Shown piece after piece: positions 10,050 to 21,589 of a stretch of 64,000 nucleotides of DNA. This DNA is from Amia ocellicauda (Eukaryota; Chordata; Actinopteri; Amiiformes; Amiidae). Each line of letters begins with the position of its first letter. The first letter of the stretch is position 1. Below the pieces are notes generated by a model. That model had not been told where the DNA came from. It saw only the letters and a list, made by a program, of their open reading frames with translations, and did not search any database. The stretch spans positions 53,143,048-53,207,047 of the forward strand of contig NC_089850.1 of NCBI RefSeq assembly GCF_036373705.1. Direction: 5' to 3'. The position numbers and the translations under genes are program-made.

Positions 10050-12450
10050 TAAAAACAGTATGTTAGGCTAATTACATGGTAGGCTAATTTTCTATTACAA
10101 ATTAAACCTGATTAATATGTTAGCCCGTGTGGATTCACTTTTGACCACAAAAGATGTCTGAGTAGAAAACTCACTTCTGGTCAAATGCTTGTTTGCAACA
10201 GTGACAAGTCTACCATAATGAGAATGAAATAAGAAAGATCATGTTTTTATGGAATGCCGTTTGAGTCAATATTACATAAATAAATAAATAAATAAATAAG
10301 GCTATGAAATAAATAAATACATACATGAGGCAATACATATATACATCTATAAATAATTATAAAAATAAATATATAAATGAGTCAATATATAAATAAATTG
10401 TATTTTTTTATTATGCTTTTCATAATGCCACATTTCAGAATTTCATGGCACTATTTCATAATGGCACATTCCCATTTGGGATATTCAAATGAATGGGCGT
10501 GGTTTCTCGCAGATTCAGACCAAAGCAGCAGCACATCGAGTCTGTATCTCTGCTGCTCTTAGCGCATCAAACTGGTAGCGTCGACAACACAGACGATATT
10601 CATTACAACATTATCTGTACCTAGAAATGAAAGAGCATCCTGCTTAAGGTGGTTAACTGTATTTAAAGCGTAACCACATGTTAATCCCTATTGTAACCAA
10701 GGTGAATTGTGCGTAATGTTAAATGTGGAGAATGTGGAAAAAGCTTAACGTGGTTTACTCTAGTAACCAATTGGATCCTAACTTTTCTTATGACTAGACA
10801 CACACCTGCCAGTCCTGTTCAAAAGAGCAGGCACTTAACTGAACACAATCAATATCAATGCACGTTAACGCACTACGACGTTCCCAAGGACCTCACAGGA
10901 CCTCGCAAAATCTGGTTTAATTTTCAAACATATCAGTAGTTCATACCCAAGCTTTATATTTCATATAACTTCGCAATACCATTCACATCAGCTGTGGTGT
11001 TTTTTTTTCTGACATCTGCAATATCAAAATCTGGTCATTAAGTTAATGATATTCGAAAACTCGTGTCTGGTGTTTAAATTTGGATGTGTGCAGGCCGACT
11101 TAATTTTTTCAGTATTCAAATGTATATTCTTAAAAGTAATCTTTGGAAATGTATTATGTGCCTGCAATAAACTAATGTAACATTGTTGTTTTGCTGCTGT
11201 ACAATTAAGACCATCCATATAATGTTATATGTAGACAGGCTTTCTGTGCTTGTTACTAAATTTTGGGTTTTACAAATAGCCAGTCATTACAATGTAATGA
11301 TTTATGTCATTCATTAATACTGACCAATAATTACCTCGGGAGACTGATTGCCCTACATGTTAGATAATGGAATTCAAATTGTATTGTCTGTTTTCCATCA
11401 CACATTTTAACATATATTGTAGGTGACGACCATACTTGTGTGCACAGAGCATCAGGGGTTAGAGAGTTTGGATTGCAAGCAAGGTGTGTGTGTTGTTTTG
11501 TAATATCACAGTGAAGACTGTTTCCATCCTGTGTGTAGTTTGTTTTGTTCACTTTTGTCTTGGCCTTCATGCCAGTTTACTTTGTGTTCCTTCAATAAAA
11601 GTGTTGTTTTTGTTACCTGTGGTTCTGTCTTTGAGCCTAAATTCATGGCCACCCCATCACACACAATTTAGTGGGGCTTATTCTATTAATTCAGCATTGA
11701 ATACTTTTTCAACATTAGTTGGTACATCCGTTAACCTTGTATGTATTATAGAGGTGAACTCATTGTTAGAAGTCACTACTATATTACCACACTTGCCACG
11801 AGTATTGCCGTGTCTTGCTTGTACCTGTGTACAGAAGTCGGTAGTATTTACCCATTTTTTAATTGTAAAATTAAATCAGTATTATCATTCTCTCCGTTAA
11901 ACTCAGGGTGATGAATCTTCTTGTTTAAAAAGTCTTAACCTTAAATCATACCAAATCAGAATAACAGGAAAAAAGTAACAAAACAACTTCTCCAAAAGTC
12001 ATGGACCATAATATGCATTAGGTAATGAAGATGTATAAGTGTCCACAGTTGCCTTTGTTTTTTGTTTATTCTTCTCCCCAATTTATTTAATTTTGACTTC
12101 TATTTCATATTACAATAAGTTCCTTATTTTACAGTCAAAAAGTCAGTTTTTACCGTTTTGCCCGAGCACCACTAGATGCCCAGAAACAATTGCAATGACA
12201 TAAATCTGATGCATCTAACCCCTTGAGCTGTTCAGTTTGGGTCTGTACATTGCATTTCACCCCCCTCCATTGTCTGAGTTACAATCCTTATTTTTTTCTG
12301 GAATTGCACAAATACACCAGCCAGCAGTGAAAACCTGTATTTTCCCCTATATTTATATATTACATATATAAAATAATGGAATAAAAATATAACTAAACAG
12401 AATAAGTAGATATTTACAGATCACCGCAAATTATGGTTAAAAAGCAACTT
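10050..12450. other. No gene recognised
   Basis: AT-rich. An (AAAT)n run lies at 10265-10300. Short frames near 11484-11900 show no known motif. Confidence 0.4.
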
Positions 12451-12479
12451 AATCCTTATACTTTTATTTTAATGCGCGT

Positions 12480-12690
12480 TTGACCGTCGTTCATCCCTCT
12501 TCGACTCCCAAAGCGTTGCGTTGCCAGCAGCTGCTGCTCACGTCACACAGGGATCCCGCCCCGCGCCTGCGCAGTGCCTCCACACCGTCACTCCCGGAGC
12601 CAAGAGAATCAGCCCAAATCAAATCAAATCGCATCCCCCGCCCCACGATAATCGGTGTTGTGAAACTACGGAAACTGAAGAAAACTTAAT
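12480..12690 (+). promoter_or_regulatory. GC-rich, promoter-like patch
   Basis: CpG-rich patch in AT-rich surroundings. It contains cgcctgcgcag, close to the NRF-1 palindrome, and ggaaactgaagaaaac, loosely like an ISRE. No coding exon with recognisable product follows. It may be a promoter carried in by the insertion or a repeat's GC-rich section. Confidence 0.25.
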
Positions 12691-12699
12691 TAGATGGAT

Positions 12700-14030
12700 G
12701 TTATCAAGGGAGTGGTATATACTATGTATTGTGGACTGAGCGAGTTTATGTGTAAAGACTTTGACATTAACGTTTTAGCTACTTTAACTGCTGAAAAACT
12801 TTGCTATCCACCTGTCTCCTGTCGTAACGATTTTCTGGTGGAAAATATGCCACTCATGCTCCGTTTCTCCCATCTCTCTGTATATCATATTGCTACCAGA
12901 TTGCATGAGTGTTTAATGTCAGTCATGTTTAATTGTGTTTACTGGCCCTCGCGTCTTATGCGTCTAACTGTATTATAAGTGTTTTTGCCACCAGAGCACT
13001 TATCCGCCAGAGTATTTCAAAAAAGCCTTCAATACGGGCCAAAATAGTATCCGCCGATAAACTCTGTTGATCAGTTCATCTGGGTTCATAGTTTGCAAAC
13101 AATATTTACATTAGTTATTGTTTCTATTAACTGAGCATTGCACTGTGCAATTGCTTTAAGATAGACTTAAAGTAGGCTATTTTTCGTTTATAACCATTGT
13201 GTTAGAACTGGCTACCTGACATACAGTATCAAATGAAAACTCATTACTGTAGGCTCAGTACAATATAATAGGTGCAATTAATGTGAAGCTGTCTGCTTGT
13301 AAAATGTTTAAAGAGGTGCAATTGCTCTCTGCTTGCACAATGTTTATTGAGGTGCAATTGCTGTGTGCTTTGCACAATGTTTATTGGTGATGTCAAAAGT
13401 GATTTGGCACAAGGGCTGAGTTCTATATTAACAAGTAGATCTTATTTGGCATATTAAATTAGCCTACAGGACCTACACTTGTAGCTCTATACAGTGTACT
13501 TCTACTTAGATCATTTTACTTTCCTGTAAAGTCTTTAAAGTCTCATAATCAGATGTCATCATAATCGTTAAAGACCAGGTTCATATTCTTTTCAAAACTC
13601 AACTTGTCGAAATATATTTTTATGCAGTCACATCGATTTGTTTGAACTATTGCCCAAAGCTAACTTCCATTACTTAATAAAAGGTTAATGTAGCAAATGA
13701 TTGTTGTAATATACAAGTTATAAAACCCGTCTGACTATAAAAATAATATACAAGTTATAAACCCAGTGTGATTGTAAATATAGCATGCTACTTTATAAGC
13801 CGTTGCCTCTCCTGATTAGCGACCTAAAAATGACTCGCTATCCATCTACCCACAGCAACACCAACTCTTCATTAGAAACACACCACCGAGACACATTTGC
13901 TCCCTCCTCTTCAGTTTAAGGGGTAGGCTGTACTGAATATAATATTCTTGGCTCTGTAATAAAATTAGTCATTTTGAAAGATATATAATCATGTTGATTG
14001 CTGAAACACGTGATTTTCTACACATCATAT
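12700..14030. other. No gene recognised
   Basis: Only short frames. A repeated phrase (gaggtgcaattgct with gcacaatgtttatt) occurs two to three times at 13275-13390. Confidence 0.4.
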
Positions 14031-14038
14031 ATTCATAT

Positions 14039-14417
14039 TGTAGTATGTCAGGGGGTTATGCCCTCATTTGGTACCACATGCATTGTTGTAGGACAAATCG
14101 TACATGATTAGTCCTGTTGGGAACTAGTTACTCTTGCATATGGACTTAGTAATATGCTGTATACAACAGGAGTGCCAGGACACTGTGCATGTGATTGTGG
14201 GGGGGTCCCTGCTAAATTATGTCCCTATCATGTGCTTCAGTTGATATATAGTTGGTTAATTGGGCATGATCATGTAGGGTGAACACGTGGGGATAGGTAT
14301 GCTACCATTAGGGGAATTGGACCTGCACTGTAGTCACACAGAGTCATGGTATAGAGTGTGATTAAACCTCTTCAGTGTTGAAGAGAAACTGTGTGTGTCC
14401 GTTTCTAAATCGCTACA
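14039..14417 (+). mobile_element. Candidate solo LTR
   Basis: A 379-base segment begins TGTAG and ends CTACA (inverted ends of TG...CA type) and is flanked by ATAT on both sides. It contains an ATTAAA signal near 14361 followed by a GT-rich stretch, as in an R-U5 region. No internal retroviral-type genes are attached. The flanking ATAT in AT-rich DNA is weak support. Confidence 0.4.
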
Positions 14418-15203
14418 ATATATTATCATTGTTTACTATTTTAAGATTTGCACCTGCTATAGTTCTTGTGTGCCTGTCCTGATCAGCTCAGCAAATGTCT
14501 AACTTTCCTTTGGAATTCAGTCTTGATCAAGTTGCAAACCCAGGTGTCTGAATCAATGCTTTGATCAGTCACCTGTTTGATCATGAATGCTAATTCAATT
14601 GTATTAGATGTATGGCACTATAGTGTTGAAAAGTGTTCTGTATTGATGTATGCGCTTTCACATTGCATGATGTCATTTCAGTTTTATGCTATTTTTATAA
14701 CTGGTTATTTGTTTTATAACTGTATAAGTCTGCCAAGATATGTGCATACCAATTTATACACCAGTTTACACAGTTTATTGCGTGAGGTTTATTTTATTAT
14801 TAGTTTTTTCATGTTTATGTATGCGCACATTTTGATAAACATTTGAAGAATCGCAAGTGATCTAGCTCTCATCTGCCTTTCCTCTGATCGGTTCAGAAAG
14901 TTTCTAACGTTCCTTGGAAAAGGAACTCCAGAAAAAATGACTTAAAGTTAATTCAAGTGGGTTTCATAAGTCCTTACTGTTAATTTACTGTTAATTTACT
15001 GTTATTGTTGATTTCCTGGCTGGCAGTCTTAAAATAATTGAAATTGTTTGTCAAAAAAATGTATTCATTTGGAGACAAGTCTGTGAAGAAAAATACCAAA
15101 TAAAATCAAAAATCAAACCAAATCATGACCAAATCGAAAATGTGTGGACTCGTTACCCTACTAACACACAATGTTGCCACAACATTTTAGCAACAGTACA
15201 CCC

Positions 15204-16226
15204 CTAATAGCTTGTATTTTTGCTTACCTTGTGTGAAGAGATTACAGCTGCAATTCCAAGAGGTAAACAGCAGCAGCAGTTGGCCCATATTGATAGGATA
15301 GCATCTTGCAGTTGATGGAGATTTGTGGGATGCACATCCAGGGCACGAAGCTCCCGTTCCACCACATCCCAAAGATGCTCAATTGGGTTGAGATCTGGTG
15401 ACTGTGGGGGCCAGTTTAGTACAGTGAACTCATTGTCATGTTCAAGAAACCAATTTGAAATGATTCGACCTTTGTGACATGGTGCATTATCCTGCTGGAA
15501 GTAGCCATCAGAGGATGGGTACATGGTGGTCATAAAGGGATGGACATGGTCAGAAACAATGCTCAGGTAGGCCGTGGCATTTAAACGATGCCCAATTGGC
15601 ACTAAGGGGCCTAAAGTGTGCCAAGAAAACATCCCCCACACCATTACACCACCACCACCAGCCTGCACAGTGGTAACAAGGCATGATGGATCCATGTTCT
15701 CATTCTGTTTACGCCAGATTCTGACTCTACCATCTGAATGTCTCAACAGAAATCGAGACTCATCAGACCAGGCAACATTTTTCCAGTCTTCAACTGTCCA
15801 ATTTTGGTGAGCTTGTGCAAATTGTAGCCTCTTTTTCCTATTTGTAGTGGAGATGAGTGGTACCTGGTGGGGTCTTCTGCTGTTGTAGCCCATCCGCCTC
15901 AAGGTTGTACGTGTTGTGGCTTCACAAATGCTTTGCTGCATACCTCGGTTGTAACGAGTGGTTATTTCAGTCAAAGTTGCTCTTCTATCAGCTTGAATCA
16001 GTCGGCCCATTCTCCTCTGACCTCTAGCATCAACAAGGCATTTTCGCCCACAGGACTGCCGCATACTGGATGTTTTTCCCTTTTCACACCATTCTTTGTA
16101 AACCCTAGAAATATTTGTGCGTGAAAATCCCAGTAACTGAGCAGATTGTGAAATACTCAGACCGGCCCGTCTGGCACCAACAACCATGCCACGCTCAAAA
16201 TTGCTTAAATCACCTTTCTTTCCCAT
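15204..16226 (-). CDS. Tc1-like transposase joined in frame to CD225 exon 1
   Basis: One open frame of 340 codons. About the first 315 residues are a family A Tc1-like transposase: N-terminal helix-turn-helix region (GLSISQSAQLLGFSRT), then the catalytic acids in WSDESRF, QQDNAPCH and NPIEHLW, all present, with 36 residues between the second Asp and the Glu. The last about 31 transposase residues are missing. In their place the frame runs into CCCCLPLGIAAVISSHK, the second half of a CD225 exon 1, whose donor site (gtaagc after 15228) is intact and in phase 0. Spliced to the CD225 exon 2 at 7130-7270 it would give a 379-residue fusion. Without splicing it ends seven residues later. Expression is unknown; it may simply be a decayed junction. 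Confidence 0.6.
   Translation of the reverse strand: MGKKGDLSNFERGMVVGARRAGLSISQSAQLLGFSRTNISRVYKEWCEKGKTSSMRQSCGRKCLVDARGQRRMGRLIQADRRATLTEITTRYNRGMQQSICEATTRTTLRRMGYNSRRPHQVPLISTTNRKKRLQFAQAHQNWTVEDWKNVAWSDESRFLLRHSDGRVRIWRKQNENMDPSCLVTTVQAGGGGVMVWGMFSWHTLGPLVPIGHRLNATAYLSIVSDHVHPFMTTMYPSSDGYFQQDNAPCHKGRIISNWFLEHDNEFTVLNWPPQSPDLNPIEHLWDVVERELRALDVHPTNLHQLQDAILSIWANCCCCLPLGIAAVISSHKVSKNTSY
15228..15279 (-). pseudogene. CD225 unit 1, 3' half of exon 1
   Basis: Matches the second half of exon 1 of the intact gene (28263 upward) including the splice donor and the intron start gcaaaaatacaagc. It encodes the Cys-rich LPLGIAAVISSHK segment. The 5' half of this exon is missing and is replaced by transposon sequence. 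Confidence 0.75.
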
Positions 16227-16374
16227 TCAGACATTCAGTTTGGAGTTCAGGAGATTGTCTTGACCAGGACCACACCCCTAAATGCATTGAAGCAACTGCC
16301 ATGTGATTGGTTGGTTAGATAATTGCATTAATGAGAAATTGAACAGGTGTTCCTAATAATCCTTTAGGTGAGTG
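15280..16374 (-). mobile_element. Tc1-like family A, copy A1 (truncated)
   Basis: The 5' end of the element is complete on the right, with the 30-base terminal repeat (ggtgttcctaataatccttt side) next to a TA. The left end is cut inside the transposase gene at ttggccca, so the second terminal repeat is missing. It is at least 97% like the other family A copies by eye. Confidence 0.85.
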
Positions 16375-16376
16375 TA

Positions 16377-16458
16377 CACCAATCAACCATAACATTATGA
16401 CCACTGACAGGTGAAGTGAATAACACTGATAATCTTGTTATCATGGCACCTGCTCTGG
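16377..16458. mobile_element. Tc1-like family C, solitary end
   Basis: Matches the left end of the element at 48961 (caataacattatgaccactg-type sequence: aaccataacattatgacc, gtgaagtgaataacactg). It abuts copy A1 with only a TA between. No transposase attached. Confidence 0.75.
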
Positions 16459-16461
16459 AAG

Positions 16462-16785
16462 AATTTGCTAGAGTGGAAAAGTACAGAGACAGCTCTCAAC
16501 ACTGACATCAAGATTCTTAGCTGTGAAGGAGGGGGAGGTAGATTCCAGAGGAAAGGAGATAAAGAGATCAGAGGAGGAGGAGGAGGGGGAGAAAAGGATA
16601 TCAAATTTTGTTAGGTTTCCATAGAGTAAGTAGAGCTGAAACCAGCCTGCAGACCACTGAGCACACAGTGGATAAATAGAAAAGCAGAATGTAGTAGGAC
16701 AACCAGCATCTAGGTCCTTGCAAAATAACTTGATAAATTATACTGATTGAAGTGACGCTACACACTGGCGTGTCTTGGGCTTATG
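16462..16785. repeat. CD225 unit 1, upstream flank part 1
   Basis: Diverged match to 21900-22320 and 29321-29741 (agaatttgctagagtgg, gtacagagacagctctcaac, gtaagtagagctgaaacc). Confidence 0.75.
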
Positions 16786-16789
16786 GCTC

Positions 16790-17770
16790 ATTTTTCCTTT
16801 TTATATCCTTATTGATAAGGATAAATATTTCTATGAGTTGTTTTTCCCCTGTTATTTCACAAGTATCAAGTATCAGGCCCTATCATTAACCTTAATGTAC
16901 ACAGTCTGTATTAAACTGTTTTACAACCCCTGTTTTATTATTTCAAAATGTATTTTCAAATACTGTTCCTTAAATATTAACATGTGGTGTATTATCCTTA
17001 ATGTATACAATGATGTAGTAAAAAAAAAAAAAAACAGCCTCTGTTTTGCATGAAGACATACACCCCGAGGCAGTGGTGTACACAGACTTTCTCAGGGACA
17101 GTGGCAACATCACCTCATCACCTGAACATGTTCCTGTGCTACTGATCAGCACGGCCCACAGTGGTCTATTTGTCTCAGCTTGTGTCTCTCTCCCTGTTTT
17201 ACTGTCAGTTGACAGACAATGTCCCTCCCTAAGCCAGGACTGCAAATACATCACAGCAGCGTTTATTATGCAATATAGTATACTTATGCATTTCCTGAAT
17301 CTTTAGGGTCTTGACAGAAATTACATTTTTTAAATTTGCTGTTTGTAATGTTCCTAGATCTCACAGTGATTGAAGCATTGCAGTTCTTTCCCTGTGTGTC
17401 TGTGTGAACAATGTCACTGTCTCACTGTGCTATGGTACTGTGCTATAATTCAACCCTGATACCTAGAAGAACAGGGTCTGATAAGAACCAGTTTTCTCCA
17501 GCAATTTGGGCTTGATACATCACACAAACCCCCCTTATATTAAACATTATGTATGCTTTAATTGTACCCCAGTTTAGCCATATATGGGTCTTCCTGAGCA
17601 GTTGTCAGGCAGAAACCGAACTTGCACTCATCACGGGACAGACATCCGGGCCCTGTTATCGTTCTCTCCTGTCTGGTCTGCATAAAAGTGCCTGTAGTTT
17701 GTAACTTCTCTAACACTGTGCTTGAGATCGCCTCTTGAACCTCCTCCATGCAGCTGCTAGTAATAAAAAC
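16790..17770. other. Insertion within unit 1 flank, unassigned
   Basis: Interrupts the flank that resumes at 19675. Short frames only; no family motif recognised. Confidence 0.4.
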
Positions 17771-17775
17771 CTTTT

Positions 17776-17984
17776 GATTGGAGCAGTGGTTTTCAAACTG
17801 GTCCTGGAGTATCCCCTGCGCTGCTGGTTTTTGTTCCAACCAAGCTCTTAATTGCTTAATTTAATTGTGTATTGCTTTGTTAGTTCAGTTAAGTATTCAA
17901 TTAAGCAATTAAGACCTCAGTTGGAACAAAAAACAGCAGCGCAGGGGGTACTCCAGGACCGGTTTGAAAACCATTGGATTGGAG
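17776..17984. mobile_element. hAT-type MITE with perfect target duplication
   Basis: A 193-base element (17784-17976) begins CAGTGGTTTTCAAAC and ends in the near-complement GTTTGAAAACCATTG, with about 80-base inverted arms. It is flanked by the 8-base direct repeat GATTGGAG at 17776-17783 and 17977-17984. End sequence and 8-base duplication are characteristic of hAT transposons. It carries no gene. Confidence 0.9.
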
Positions 17985-17989
17985 GTGCA

Positions 17990-18724
17990 TCTCTCTCTGG
18001 ATTTCTGTGACTCTTCAGTCACGAACAGGATGGTGGCTTCAGTGTCCCGGACTTTGGTGCCAGTACAGAACAAGACAAAGGGTGAGTTTCGGATTTTTCC
18101 AGTACCACCCTGTAAATTTAGGCAAGAATAATAAAAATGTTGGTAAAACATTTATTTGTAGAGCGCAAACAGACTTTGTGCAAATAGGTTGACATTAAAT
18201 TAAAGCTTAGTGTCTAGCAGTCTAAGCTTTGAATCATGCACAATTTGTGCTGGTTTGAGGCTGGCAAATCAAAAACATACAGTATCTATTTTTTTAAATT
18301 ATAGGGAGTCCCTATGTACCTTGAGCTGTCATTCAAATGTTAGTAAGTTACTGGGGTGACCTGCTCAAGATCTGGTTTATGATGAGTGTGGCATGTACAC
18401 ATAAAGCATTTCAGATTCTTTTCTCTTTAATCATAAAGAGGAGAAATTAATAACTAGAATAATTTCATTTAGAATGATGAGGTTTGCTCCATGTAACCAC
18501 AGTTTTCAGAGTAACATTAGAATAGCTAGCTACCTACAATGGTCTGATAGATAGCTTAGCTAGCTAGTGTCACAGGCGGGGTGGACTTAATTAATGTACT
18601 TATTAGTTAATTATCTAATTTAGTTTTTCTTTAGTTTATTATTATTATTTTATATTTTGTGCACTTGTGACTCACTGGTTGTTTATTTACAACAAAGCTT
18701 TGCTTCCTTTATGCTTATTTTGTG

Positions 18725-18776
<52 letters not shown>

Positions 18777-19670
18777 TTCATTTAATTGGGTGATTGGGTT
18801 ATTGTTTCTTTGTCTGATTGTTTTCACCTGCACCCTTGTTTCCCTAACCTGCTGTAAAGGCTGGGGGTTTGAGCATTAGGCAGAGCAAACTGCTGCGAGA
18901 GCTACAGCGCGCATGGAGTGCCACTCGGGCGGAGATGAAAAACGGCGATCGCAGGAGACATGGAGACATGGAGACATGGAGACCTACGAAGAGGCCCCTG
19001 AAGACGCGGACGGAGACACAGGAGAAGGACACTTAATCACTGGAGTCGACGGCGAGACTATGGAGCGTCCAGTAGCCTACCTCACTTTAGTTTCTGGGGA
19101 GGTTTCAAGTAAAGGGAGGCATAAACCGCGATAAACTAGGTCTTTGAGACTAGTTTTTACTAGTTTTATTGTCCCTTTTTCTTAAAGGCATTTTAGACTG
19201 GGTTTATTTGGCATTCCCTTTTGTGTTTGTTCCCCTGCTCTGGAACAGTCTGCAGTATATTTTACACAGTACATGACTTGCAAAACGTGCCGCCTCTGTG
19301 GGGTACAGCGGAGGCTGCCCCCCGTGTCCCTCCCCACCCACTAGGGCGTGTGATTGTGTCTAACCTTACAAACCAGCTGCTGTTCAGCACAAAGGTGGAC
19401 AATTGGATAGTTACAGTAAATCAAGTGTAACAACAATGCTAAATCGAAGTAGAATTTTGTTTACAGTTACTTACCAGGTGAAAACTTGACGAGGGTCCAC
19501 TGTGTCAATTGGCTGCGTGTTTAGAACTTCACTGGGGGGGAATCTAATTTGGAACATTAATGAAAATTGGGAGACGAGTGCAATATCTAACTTTATTCAA
19601 TTAAATTAACATGGGGACCCCCAAAGTTGTCCCCTTAGGGGGGGTCCAGGACCCCTTCAATTTGAACACT
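17990..19670. other. Unassigned repeat-like DNA with (TTA)n and GC-rich patch
   Basis: Contains a (TTA)n run at about 18727-18774, a GC-richer patch at 18890-19135 with three ggagacat repeats near 18955, and a short open frame there with no known family. The phrase tgtcacaggcgggg at 18568 could be the start of an LTR, but no partner end was found. Confidence 0.35.
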
Positions 19671-19674
19671 ATCG

Positions 19675-20305
19675 CCACATTTATACTTAATAGGATTTTA
19701 TTTTTTTAAGTCCTTTTATTTAATGGTTTAATGTCAGTTGCAAGTTTGGGAAATATTAATACATTAAAGATGCTAAACCCCCTTTTCCTGAAATAGCCTA
19801 GTACTTCATTGAGGAAGTGTGATTTGACACTTTTTTTATTTATTTTACATCCCTTCCACAGGAAAGCAAAACCGACATACAGTGTAGCCCTAAGTATCAA
19901 AACGTGTTCCATGAAATAAAAGATCTACATTTATACATTCACTTTTGTTTTATTTTCTTGTACTTGTGGAGACACATTTGCAAGGGATTTCCTCTATTAG
20001 TTCCTTAGTTAATCAAAGCATGTCTTTGTTCCACCTCATTAGAAATTTCTGTATTTTATTATCTCTTGGCATGTTATACTATGTTCTGTTCCTTATGTTA
20101 GAATACTTTCTTTGTTTTCATATTTTACTCTGCTCTCTCTGCTGTTGACCCAGTGAATTTCCTGTTGTCTCTTCAGCCACTTAGACCCTGACACCCTTTC
20201 GGCTTTTCTTTAAAAACTGCAAACACTGCAAGAACTGGACAAATTCCAGCAGCAATTCATAATCATTGTAAGGTAATATGGTCATAATTAAACTCATACT
20301 TGTGT
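19675..20305. repeat. CD225 unit 1, upstream flank part 2 (unit end)
   Basis: Diverged match to 22390-23060 and 29811-30420 (gtcagttgcaagtttgggaaat, cctagtacttcattgaggaag, ccagcagcaattcataatc). It marks the end of unit 1. Confidence 0.75.
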
Positions 20306-20584
20306 AAATTAATTCTAATTCTTTATTTCCTATACTTTTCAGTTCGGGAACATTTATGAACTTTAACTGTGGTTTTATTAAATTTTCACCCAAAGTACAT
20401 GTGGAATTTGTAACATAAAATGTTCAGAAAGTGTACAAATATAGTAAAGGTTCATTATTTTGTGGTTATATTTTTAGGGCAGCTGTTTTTAGGGCTTTAT
20501 CGGATTACTTGACCGCGCCGTTACTTCATATCCCTATTGTTTTTAGGGGGGCTGAGGGAAAATGCAGAGGGACTAAAGCCCCCC

Positions 20585-20636
20585 ATGGAGCAAACCGTGT
20601 AGGTCGGGACACCGGAGCGGGTGGGAGGTCCGTCCA
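20585..20636 (-). pseudogene. CD225 unit 2, 5' half of exon 1
   Basis: Reads MDGPPTRSGVPTYTVCSM, matching the start of the intact protein (MNATPTRSNVPTYMVCSI). The match stops abruptly at atggagcaaacc, so the Cys-rich second half, the donor site and exon 2 are absent. The 5' flank to 20745 also matches unit 3. Confidence 0.75.
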
Positions 20637-20715
20637 TCGCCGTCGTCTGTGCATGCGCATGCGCGGTGAAGACCTGCGTAGGCGAGCGGACAGCAGCGCT
20701 CGGAAAACTTACAGC

Positions 20716-20724
20716 AAATGAAAC
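20716..20724 (+). promoter_or_regulatory. Possible IRF site, unit 2
   Basis: aaatgaaac fits AANNGAAA and is conserved at the same distance (about 80-90 bases) before the ATG in unit 3 (28461-28469). Confidence 0.3.
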
Positions 20725-20764
20725 TGGTGGTGCTTGTGTAGCTCTACGCCACTGAAGGCACCAC

Positions 20765-21585
20765 CTTCAGTTTAGGTGAAGTCAGTTCATCTGGCAATGG
20801 AGTTACGGTAAAACAATAATGTAAATTAATCTTTAACAATGCAAGTTTATTAAAATGCCAGGGAATAAAATGACAAGGGATTGCCAATTTAAAGAGATTC
20901 AAATATGAAAACCATTACAATAAAAGTCAAATACAGGGGACACCCTATGAATCAGGCTAGTCACTGTAAAAGTTACTGAACCGCCGCCCAAACCCACGTC
21001 TCTTTTCTAGGCGCCTCTAGTACTCCATGCCTTTAGCCCATTTTCAGATGCAATTCCATAGCCAATTCTGCCTACAGTACCACCACTACCCGCTAAAGAG
21101 CACCGGAATCGGCTTTAATACTTGTGGAAAGTGATTACCCCAATACACACCTCTAAAGGAGAAAAAGATGCAATAAAAAGCTGCTAAACCCCCACAACTG
21201 CCGCCCACTTCAAGATCGCTAATGAACACGGACTTCTTTGCCTTGGTTTGCCCTCAGTCAGTCTCCTGCCCGTGCGGTCAGACGGGCTCCGGCAGCCGCA
21301 CCGACGGGAGCGCAAACCCCGGCCAGGACCTTCCGAAGAGCAGGGAGACGGTTTCAGCAGCAGCAGCTGCAGGTATACAAACCAAGTTCCTTTTGAAAAG
21401 GTACCACACCTGGAGTCTCTCAATCAATCAGAGTCCAAGCCAATCAATATAGTAATTAGCACTCATACCAAATTAAACTACACGTGAATATGTAAAAGAA
21501 AAGTGCGCTGAAAGTAAAATAAATAAGACATAAATAACGATAAATAATTAAGGTAAAAGAAAATCAAAACGTGCAGAAAAACAAC
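20765..21585. other. Insertion in unit 2 flank, unassigned
   Basis: Separates the exon 1 region from the flank sequence that resumes at 21590. In unit 3 these two parts are continuous. It has a GC-rich centre with short overlapping frames and no known motif. Confidence 0.4.
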
Positions 21586-21589
21586 TGTT

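Larger units (their letters stand above)
7569..15209. mobile_element. 7.6-kb insertion in the CD225 unit 1 intron
   Basis: The intron of the intact unit 3 gene reads straight through gcttgta (28244-28250). In unit 1 that 7-mer occurs at 7562-7568 and again at 15210-15216 with 7.6 kb of unrelated DNA between. The duplicated 7-mer could be a target-site duplication or just microhomology at a rearrangement. The insert holds a SINE, a LINE 3' fragment, a GC-rich patch and a candidate solo LTR, so it is composite. Confidence 0.5.

Noticed and set aside
18568..19140. Possible LTR start and coding exon in the GC-rich patch
   Set aside because: No matching end, target duplication or protein motif could be found.
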